A stretch of DNA of 64,000 nt from Paraescarpia echinospica (lineage: Eukaryota > Annelida > Polychaeta > Sabellida > Siboglinidae), in NCBI GenBank assembly GCA_020002185.1, contig CM034536.1, positions 13,054,511-13,118,510 of the forward strand. The letters run 5' to 3'. Below, one piece after another: positions 41,301 to 52,279 of this stretch. The notes under the pieces were generated by a model. The model worked only from the letters and a program-made list of their open reading frames with translations. It did no database searches and was not told the DNA's origin. The translations under genes were made by a program, and so were the position numbers. Position 1 is the stretch's first letter. Every line of letters begins with the position of its first letter.

Positions 41301-44300
41301 CTAGCATATGTGTGTGTATGTACGTATGTATGTATGTTTGTATGAGTGGGTGTGTGGGTATGTTAGTATTTCCTAACATACCCACAGCACAACATAGCAA
41401 ACAACTATTCAAATTTACATGTTTGTTAAACATTAGAAATGAAAACTCTGGGAAACCATCTCCTATCTCAGTGAGTCTGTAGCGCCTTCCACAGGATGGG
41501 CATTATTGCTAGTGCTACCACTGTCCCTGTAGGACTACGGTAGGGCTTATTATAAATTATAATATTAATGAATGGCAAGGCAGGGTCATTCATAGGCTGC
41601 CTGCACAGTAGGACTCTCTTAGCTGATGGCAGAAAGGATTGTCAATGGATAAGACTGGATCAATTAAGCCTCTCTAAGGAAGTGAAAAGTTGATTGTTAA
41701 TGTTGGACATGTCATAGTGGTTAAGGGGATAGTTTAGTGGTCGGATTACAAGAGATAGCCATTGGCTAGTTTGAAATGATCAATGGTCAGAGAGTTTGAT
41801 ATAAGTAGTTGTCTAAGAGAGACAGAGAGAGTTGTCAGGCACACACAGAGTGCAGGTTTCCCTCCAGCTTGGGCTAGGATGTGAGGCTGAGCTGCCTTGG
41901 TGTCGTAAGTTGGGCTGGACTGGCATGGTGTCGTAAGTTGGGCAGGACTGGCATGGGTCAGGGTAGAGAGTGCACTGGAATAATAAAGAGTAAGATTGCA
42001 GTGTTGTTTATTAGTTAGTCAGGTGTCAGTAATTCTTTACAACTGGTACCCCCTTTTTCGTAGCACGCAAAAAATCATGTGTAATACTCAACATTTTGTA
42101 CAAGACATGTTGTCATGCCACTGGCCCCAAAAACATTTTCCGTCAAGGCAGAACTTTTGTTTCACTTTAAAAATGCAATTTGGAAAGTGGAAACTCTGTT
42201 GCTATTCATTTAACACTTGGTTTGGATCGTAATGACTAACAGCCAAAGTTTCTGGAACTTTCTCTTCGAACATAATTTACAAATCCACTGCTTTGGACCC
42301 CAAAATACCTCTTGACATTCCGTCTGACCACACCCAATGGAGGACATCTTGAACCAATGGGATGAGATAGAACCATACCACCCCAAAGTCAACATAGTGT
42401 ATAGGCAGATGTCCTTACCCTGACAGCTTCAGCCAAATTCAGATTGTAATCCTCAGACTTTTGACTAACGGATTTTCTGTCCGCTGCTTCCTTGATGGCC
42501 TCTTCCTCAGCCAGCAGCATCTGTGCAAATAAACAAATCCGTTTCATCTTCTATATCTGTTAAGGATCATCTCAGGACGTCGATGTCGGATACCTTATTT
42601 TTGTTTCGGGTGGTGAGTCAGAGGCAGTTTCATCTGACATCACACATCGATATTTTGCGCTTTAGACCGATACTGTTAATATATTTATATCATCATATCA
42701 ATGTTTACAAACTTTTGTCTGTGTGGAGGTGGTGGGGTGGGGGGCTGAGGCCAGATGAAAGTAATTTCGTCTGATATTGGACATCAACATTCTGAGATGA
42801 TCCTTTTTGTTACATAAATTCACACCAGAGCAGCCACATTTCAAGTAATTAGCATGAGACTCGCACATTAATGTTACCTTCCATCTCATGCAGTGATCTC
42901 TAAATCTCACCCATATATTGGGTATTTCATAAACAAATAATACAAACAAGAATATGTTCATGCACATGTTGATATATTTATATGCTGATAGCAGAGTGCA
43001 TACTTACACTACATAGAACAAAAAATATATACGATAGAAGGTACGAATGCATCACGTGTCCGCCTGCCCGGCATCCATTTTGATGGCCTGACAGGTTTTT
43101 TTAGACAACAGCTCACGTGACAGATCAGTCTCAACTAAAATGAGAATTTCACAGTAATAAAATATATTATATAATAACTACAAGTACTGACCTTCCTCTG
43201 TTTCTCAAGGGCGTAGCTGATGGTACTCTTCACAAGTAGGTCAGTGAGGACGTTACCCTTGTCGTCATGACTGAGGTCAGTGTACGAGGTCGACTCAGTC
43301 GTATCCTTTTCCTTCAACTTGATCACAGTCGTTGATGACTTTATCTTTCGTGATTTTGTAGTTGTCACCGATGTAGATTTGTCTTCGTCGTCCTCTACCA
43401 CAGTGCTCAGATCCCCGCGACCTGTTTCCTCCACTGACAGTGGGAGAATATTTCAGTGTTATAGCACACCCAGATTATTATATTATGTAATAATTTATTC
43501 AAATCATGCCAAAAATATGTTTAAAAGCGGTATGGACAGTTGTTATATCTAATAAGAAATGTGTCCCTTGCCTCTGGTAGGCAAGACGTTATAATAATGA
43601 TAACTCAGTTCCAGAGCCAGTCAACACGAGCGTAAAGGGCCCGTACTGGTCCAATGACTAACGGCGTATTGGCTCAATAAACAGAAATGGTACTGGTGCA
43701 ATGCTGGCATCGTACTGGAACAGTAGCGGCCCTGTGCCGGCATAGTGTGTTTGTACAGAACAGGACCTGTACGGGCATGCTGTACTGGGTCCATATACAG
43801 CCAAAATTGCATTCCACAGGTGACGCTGCTGCATGCGATATACTGGCTAGTATCAGGCAAGTATTGGGTTTGTAAAATCAATTTAATTGTGGTATGTACA
43901 ATGCACTGGCTCATTGCAGGCTGTACCGTTCACAGTACAAATGGTACTTGCCAGTACACTGCCACACTGGGCCAATTCTGCTGTGTTTGCTGGGAGGAGA
44001 CAAGAATATGCGGTTCTTTATTATTATGCATCAGTGTTTCCCCCCGGCATATGATGAGCGAGGTGGGCCGCCTCGCCGTTTTTCTATGCCGCCTCGCCCA
44101 AAATATGCCGAAATTGCTACGTCGTAGCTATTCCGTAAGCCCATCTTTATCATTCTTTCGCGATATATTCAGGCATTGGCGAGTGACACGAAATGACACC
44201 ATAAAGTCACTGAAAAATCACAGATTTCTAGCAACATCATTTAGTTGTCTTAACGTCGCTCAGAGCCGGTTAGCATTCACCTCTTGGAATTAACTCCATT

Positions 44301-47300
44301 GGACAATGTGAATGACATCACTTGTCAGTTGTCCAATCACGGAATATTTCCGCGGGATCCCAGTGTCTCCAATGGTGACACCTTGCGGAGTTTCAACATA
44401 CTAGAAATCTAGACATTCATGTAACATGGCGTCCAAATGATAACTGTGTTTGGGAGACACGTGGAACTCGGAGAAAACAAAAACAAAGAAAACAGTAGTT
44501 GAACTAAGATGTCTTTTGCGTTCAATTTTACTATTATATATATATATATATATAGTATCTGCCAACAATAAATCAGAATGCTGATGTAGTTGATGTTGAA
44601 TTTCTGGTTTAATTCTGATGGTGATGGGAGTAAAACTGTGCAGGTTAATGACACTATGTCACTAGTCGGCACTTGTGTCGAATCCAGATCCTTTTGAAGC
44701 CCAAATAAAAACCGTGCATCCTATTCACTAGTTGGCATTTGTATTGAATCCGGACCTTTTTGAAGTCCAAATGGCGACCTGGTTTGGGCAAGTCAGTGCT
44801 GCTGTGGCCATGCGCAAGGAGGCTTATATTAATACAGAGTCTTTGGCTACCACACCGCTCCCATCAAATGAGTGATATAGCAGCGTGTGTTGATATAAAC
44901 TGGGACACTATTTATGCCTCAAAAGTGTGCTAAGATGCAATATTCTTAAATGTAAATATGTATAGGATAATGTTGAATGATGAAACTCACCGAGGTATCA
45001 AAGTTATGCAGAACTTAAGTTATAATGGCGAAATCAAGTTGGGTCCAGATTCGACACAACTTCACAAGTGCCTACATGACAAGTCTATTTAAGTAATGTT
45101 CTATGCCATTTTTAGCAAAACAAGGAATATGATTTGTAACATATCTTTGTGCTAAATATATAATATAAATATATAAAGTTGTGCAAACACTTTTGGGAAT
45201 GTAGATTTGAGTGAAGTACTTACGAATATAAACCACCGAAGTGCATATCTCATAACAGAAGCCCAAAACTGTGTATACTAATGGATTAATTGTAATATTA
45301 TGATATGGTAATCATTTAATTAAAGGTGATGATGGGGGAAAGAGTTTTCAGATGATACCCCTGTCACTGACTCTGTCAACTTAAAGGAAATAAAAATAAG
45401 GCATTAGCTAAAATCCTTTTTCTATGTGTACACAAAGTTTAACATTGTATGTAACATTTGACAACATTAAAAAATACAGAAAAATACATTTGTAGCATAA
45501 ATTCGATTTTAAACCCGTCTGTGAAGCGATTCCTGCGGAAAATAAAATTTTAATGAGCTAGGTAATCATGTGGTATCGTGACATCACTTATGACACACAC
45601 TCGCATCAGGCCGACCCTTTCCATGCATTCAGAGCACTTTACAGGTATAGCTTTTGGGTCGAAACGAGTGTCAGAATGAGTTATTGTGCAATATTCTGAC
45701 GTAATACAAACACTAGTCATCATAGAGGAACAAGCAGTTATCTTACGGTTCCATATGAATCGTATTTTATTCAAAACAATGAATGCGAATGGGCCTACAT
45801 CACATGTCGACTAGGATTCGCCGAGCTTGGCCTTGGGCTCGTTTTCAGAATAATTATATCGAATGCAACCAACGGGAGATAATCTACACCAATAAACATA
45901 TATAACAAACAGATATTGTATCCAGCTACAGAAAATAATGTGTGCAATCTCATAATATCACTAGAATATTGATATATGAAGGAGTTGTACAATTTATCAT
46001 AACACCTTAAATCAGTCTGTAAATTTCCGCTGGTGCCGCTAGCTCAGTTGGTCGGCGCGTTGGTTTCTTGTTATTTATTTTACAATCGAGTGACACCGGT
46101 TCAATCCTGACACCATGCAAACCATTGATTTTCTTTACACTTTTTTTCTTTATGTTTTCACAAACTAATATAAACCAAATCATTTTGTATACTATGATGC
46201 ACTGTTTGTAAATATTTTTTTATTTTTTTAGTAATTATTTATTCGCCACAAAAATGAAAATATGGTCATTATATATATAACGATGTTTCTAAATTTTATT
46301 TATCCAGACAGATCACAATTTGTTTTCACATATATAATTACAATATATTACCATACAATATATGTACAATTAATAAATTATCCATTACATTATATTTGTT
46401 TGGATAAATAAAATTTAGAAACATCGTTATAATTTATAATTACCATTTTTGTGGCGAATAAATAATTATTACAAAAATAAAAAATTATTTGCAAACAGTG
46501 CATTATAGTATAAAATGAATTTGGTTTATTACTTGGTGAAAACATTAACAAAAAAAGTGTAAAGAAAATCAATGATTTGCATGGTGTCAGGATTGAACCG
46601 GCATCTACCAACTGAGCTAGTGGCACCAGCGGAAATTCACTGACTGATTTAAGTTGTTATGATGATAAATTGTACAATTCCTTCATATATCGATATTCTA
46701 GTGATATTATGAGATTATACACATTACTTTCTGTAGCTGGATACAATATCTGTTTGCTATGTATGTTTATTGGTGTAGATTATCTCCCGTTGGTTGCATT
46801 CAATATAATTATTCTGAAAACGAGCCCAAGCTCGGCGAAACCTAGTCGACTTGTACTAGTTGTAGGCGCAATCGCATTCATTGTTTTGAATAAAATTCTA
46901 TTCATGTGGAACCGTAAGATAACTGCTTGTTCCTATATGATGACTAGTGTTTGTATTACTTCGGAATATTACACAATAACTCATTCTGATGCTCGTTTCG
47001 ACCCAAAAGCTATACTTGTAAACATGCTCTGAATGTATGGAAAGGGTCGGCCTGATGCGAGTTTGAGTCATAAGTGACGTCACATCTCGGCATCCCGAAA
47101 AGCACGCAAAAAATATGCATATTCGAAAATGTCCGGATGCACAGCATAAAATGTGCAATTTCTAATTAATTGAATTTTTTGTTTACTTGGTGGACGTGGA
47201 AATAGATAGCAGGATGTAATATAACATGGATTCAAGCAATAGGTGTTGTTTTTAGTCCCTTTAATTGGTAACAAGGCCTAGAGCTAGGGCAAGAAAAACA

Positions 47301-50300
47301 TCACCACAAACAAGTACCAGTGGTCAAATGAAAATCACACCACAACCAAGTACCAGTGGTCAAGTGGAAACCACACCTCAATACAATGAAACAACCATGA
47401 TTACTGACTTTTATCAATCATGATTACTACATTTACAAGTAGTGTAAACATGTTTACATGCTATCTTGTTGTTTTATATCTTCCCATCTATATTAAAGAG
47501 TAAAAGTTAAAACATACCTGAGAATGCACCATTTTAAGCTAGTTTAAAAAACTCTGGGGGGCATGCCCCCAGTCCACCTAGCAATGATTCGCGCCTGCGG
47601 TGCTCACATACCCCACCCCTACCATCTCGCCCATAATTTTACCTGGGGGAAACACTGTGCATTATATTTATAAGTATTACTTATATCTATAACAACAATA
47701 ATAATTTATATATATATAAATACAACATTTATAATGAATATGTATGATAACTACAATTGTTATATATTTATACATAATGAACACATTAATAATAATTTTT
47801 AAAAACAAAATAATTCTAATTTATAACATTAATAATTCAAGTAATAATTTATGACCACAATAATGGGTATCATCTCGCCCCACTGTCTCCATAATCTCCT
47901 CTTGTAGCGATAAACATGATCCATTCCTACGCATAACTTCAATAAACCTACCTGGCTCCACTTCCTCCATTTGTATCAAATGGAATGTGTATCCAGAGAG
48001 GAATCCTGGTCCACGCAACATGCTCTTAAGGATCCTGTACGGAGCGGGAGGATAGGAAACATCGTCGTTGATCCGGTGTCGAAGACGAGGTAACACCGGA
48101 TTCTGTTCATATATGTTCTTTTCACTGATGTAACCTACACGGAAACAACGTAAAACCTCCGTTGATGATGTGTGGTTAATGGTGATGTTTGTTACCACAT
48201 CGCATTGTACAGTCAATTTTAGTGAAACCTGCCTTAGCGGACACCTGTCCATAACAAAATAAAAAATGTCTACAATATGTTTGTTTTTATAGCAAAATTT
48301 CATAATTATCTCAACCTTCAATATACTCAAGCCAAAGTAAATTCAGTGGACTCCCCAGCATTTGTGAAAGAAATGGAGGGAATAAGTATATATATGTATG
48401 ATTCCAATTAAAGGAAGAGATGGTAACCTATATGTGCAGGGTACAAGTACTCCAAGGATGGCCCCCTACACAAATTATATGTTCTCAAAAGCATTTACTA
48501 TCGACGTTCTGAAGGTAATTTAGATATCAAATAAAAGTAGCACATCTTATTTTATATGTAATTTTAATAATTCAAGCAATCAAGCAAGTTCAGGCAGTCT
48601 GGCATGAGTGTTAGGCTATGCATATGGTCCAACAGCATGTGGCTGTCCTGGTTAAGTTGGTCTCAGACTTTCACATTGCCTCTTCTTGGTTTCTGCATCC
48701 AGATCTGGCAAGCTGTTTCAAAGTCAAAATTGTCTGGATCAGGCCCCTAGATTGCAAGCAACATGTGACTGTTTATCATTTTTTTGACAAACTGTTTCTC
48801 GATTTGGTTTTGATTCTGCCAAGAGTCAAAAAACCTCTGTTGATACTGGAATCAGTAGTTAGATCTTGGCCAACACTGCCAGATTTGGAAACACATGGCC
48901 AAGTAGACACTCTGTTGACAGCAATGTCATCATCTCAGTTGCTGTCTTTACAACGAGGTTCTGGTCAGCAACAACTGTATGCTTGATGAGTTGCCATTCT
49001 CGTTTCAATTCAGTCTTGTTGAGCTGAGGAAGGCCATCGTATTGATCAAGAAGTACATCAATCTTGTCATTTCCATGGTGGTTCAGTGCTGCCTGGTCGT
49101 TCCTGGGAAACTGTGATGGGTCTAGCACTGTGACTGATTCAGTCAGTTCTCTGTCAGAGAATCTGTCACTCAGATTTGTCAGCAACTGGTTTAGAAATGG
49201 AGTGTATACCTGCAGTTGATATCACTGAATGGCTGCATCAGTTTCTTCCACTTCAAGAACGGCAGAATGGTCTTCCAGGTAGTTAGCAAGGTTCTTCATA
49301 TGATCACCATGTTGGTTCTGCAGGGTGTGGATGGTGGACTTGGTGCCCAACACCAATGGTTTGACGACAGACAGGTCAAAGACTGATGACTAGAATGCCT
49401 TTAACAAATGTGACAGAGGTGGCAACACATCACAGAAGGTGTCGACTGCAGCTACGAAGTCATGTATGTACAGACTTCAGCAGTCCAAGAGCTTGTGCAT
49501 CATTTCTCTCCCCCACTTCCCTTGACAAGCTACTGACAACAGCAGGCAAGCATCTGCGGACTACAGTGCCGGCCACGTCATGAGACAGCCATCTCATGTC
49601 ACAGGCATGCTTGATCTTCAACTGTGGTTGGTCATGGTCTTTCTGTATCTCGGCCAACCCAGCTGTCCTGACTACAGAGAAGTTGTATAATCTGAAGAGC
49701 TGATCAACAATTGACTTGAATCTGTTCAGGTAGCGCACACTGCCAGATGCCTGTCCAGCAGCTAGGGCCAGTCGGTGGGCAACACAGTGATTGCCTATCA
49801 GCCTTGGAACACTGGTTTTCAGTCGAACTACAACACCTGATGGTCTGCCTAGCATGACACTCGCACCATTACTACTTAAGGCTACCATTTTCTGAGGATC
49901 AAGATTAAGTTCTCTGATCTTCTCAAGAACAGCATTGGTGAGAGTTTCTGCTTTTCCATTTGGCATAGGCAGCATCGCAATGAATGGAGTGATTACCTGC
50001 AGATGATATCACTGAATGGCTGCATCAGTTTCTTCCACTTTAAGAATGGTAGAATGGTCTTTCAGGTAGTTAGGCAGGTTCTTCATATGATCACCATGTT
50101 GGTTCTGCAGGCGTGGATGGTGGACTTGGTGCCCAACACCAATGGTTTGATGACAGACGGGTCAATGACTGATGACTAGAATGCCTTTGACAACTGTGAC
50201 AGTGTTGGCAACACATCACAGAAGGTGTCGACTGCAGCTAGGTCTCACATGCAGCGTCACTTTTCACAAATCGACAGTACATAATCAGCTGTTTCTTGAC

Positions 50301-52248
50301 CGACACATTAGTTGTTTCATCAATTAGGATGGTGTACAATTCGGATTGACAAATGTCATGTAACAGTGGCTGAAGACCGTCAGGCCAAGGCAACCAACAA
50401 TATCCTGAATGGAATTTTGACTCATGTAGTGAATGCTTCTGCTGACCTTCATGTCATCCAGATATTCGCATCCAAGTGATTTCGCTAATTTGGGCACTGA
50501 TGGAATTTTGTGGAATATGCTATTTCTTCCTTGGTGCACCAGTACATACATTTGAGGTAGCCTACGAATGCCTTCTTTTCAACACTACTCACTGCATTTT
50601 CATCGGGTTAGATCAGAAGTTGATTTGTTTTCCCTGCCAATGCCATTTCAATGTGGATGGCTTCTTGGTGGGCGTCTGACGTTGCGTGTTTCTACACAAC
50701 ATCCATGTGGACAGAAATACATGGCACGTCAACCCAGGCAGCTTTTCCCAAAGCAACACGTTTTGGTCATCTGCCACGTTTTCTGCACAACAGGCAAATC
50801 ATGCCACCTTCACCCAAGCAGGATCGATTCTCATCTTCCGCCTGTGGTTGAGTTTTGTGCACTTAGTCTAATAGTGCCAACACCAGCAGCAATAGCCTTT
50901 TCGTCATCCATGTCACTGGCAGCAACAGCATTCTCGGCATCCACATCACTGGCGCCAGCAGCTTTCTGGTCATCCAAGTCACCGGCGGCAACAGCTACTT
51001 CATCGTCATTAACATCACTTTCAAGCTTTTTGTTAGCAAAAAATCGACAGTTTTAACTGCCGATATGCCATTTTGTGTAAGACTACGCACAGCGACGACT
51101 GCAGGGAAATGCTAAAATAATGTTACGAATGTCTATTGGATGATTCAACTGTAATGACGTCAGTATCTCAGGAATAATTTTCATTGGCTTAGTGACATGG
51201 AAAATAGGAATTCTCATCAACGCGTCAGAGGGGAAGCCATTTGTAAACACGTCGGTGGGCGTTGTCGGTGGTGATTGCGATTTTGAATGGCAAACAATAA
51301 CCCTGCCGACTCAGGAAGTTCAAAACAATAAGCATGACATACTACTTTGGATGGCAGCCTAAATATGCGGGTGGCAGATATTTCTATCGTTGCCAACGGA
51401 TAGCGGGTGTACTCGTAATAACTCTTAAGGGATGGAATGCCAGCCATCAGTTATCACACATAACAAAACCGTTGCAGTAAACTGCGAGATGGTGGAGAGA
51501 CGAACTAGAAGAGTACTGGAAGGGCACCATCTGGCAGAGGATAGCGCAAGACAGGCAGGTCTGGAAACATGCTGAGGCCTTCGTCCAACCACGGGACACT
51601 ACGGCTGCACAATGATGATGATGATGATGACAGTAAACCACTATTACAGAGAAAGTCCTTAGCGGCCACCAGTCCATATTGAAAACATGTCTATAATGGA
51701 CATTTGTGAAAATAATGTTTCTACCTATATAATGACTACCACGGTAGTTTACGTTGTCCACTATCTGTCCATGATAGTGGATGGAACCAAGCATTCAGCC
51801 AAGCTGCAATTAATGCGTGAAGACTATTCATACATAAATATTCACCATTGACTATAGCTAGGTACTCATTCATACAGCTGAGTGAACTGGAGCAATGTAG
51901 AGTAAACGAACTTGCCCAAGGTTCAAAATGACAGCACAGGATTCCAACCTGGGTCCTCTTGATTCATGCGTCCAATGCTCTAGCCACTGCACTCCATATG
52001 TGTGGAATTATGACTCGGTCTGGGTTTTCATTAATTATATGACTGACTGGGCGTGGTAAAATGTATTTATAATCAACAGCGTTCTGTAGGTGAGATAAGT
52101 AATCTTCAGTTTGTCGTAAAACGTGAGATTATGTCATGGTGTTAGGGCAGGTAGTGTATTCCTGGTGATGTTTGAGTAAATATGAACAAGTGAAAAGGAT
52201 GCACAGTTGATGTTGCAGGATGTCTCCAATCAGGCTGTTTGTAGACAT

Positions 52249-52279
<31 letters not shown>

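Larger units (their letters stand above)
44033..47657. mobile_element. CAGTG-ended DNA element carrying nested insertions
   Basis: CAGTGTTTCCCCCC at 44033 and the complementary GGGGGAAACACTG near 47645-47657 form terminal inverted repeats, each flanked by TGCAT, a possible 5-bp target duplication. The terminal motif is hAT-like. The interior is not one element: it holds the 1.5-kb palindrome and another inverted pair (44655-44690 with 45039-45080, around GGCACTTGTGTCGAAT). Confidence 0.5.

Noticed and set aside
43745..44293. 182-codon plus-strand ORF
   Set aside because: Runs from a degenerate TACTGG repeat into a DNA transposon end; composition is not coding-like.
46031..46115. Functional tRNA gene
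   Set aside because: A and B boxes present but no anticodon arm and poor acceptor pairing.
47821..48330. Whole 169-codon minus ORF as a single-exon gene
   Set aside because: Strong internal acceptor and donor, both in phase with neighbours, show that only 47952-48134 is exon.
51447..51794. 115-codon minus ORF with poly-His
   Set aside because: Antisense of the LINE 3' end and its GAT-repeat tail.
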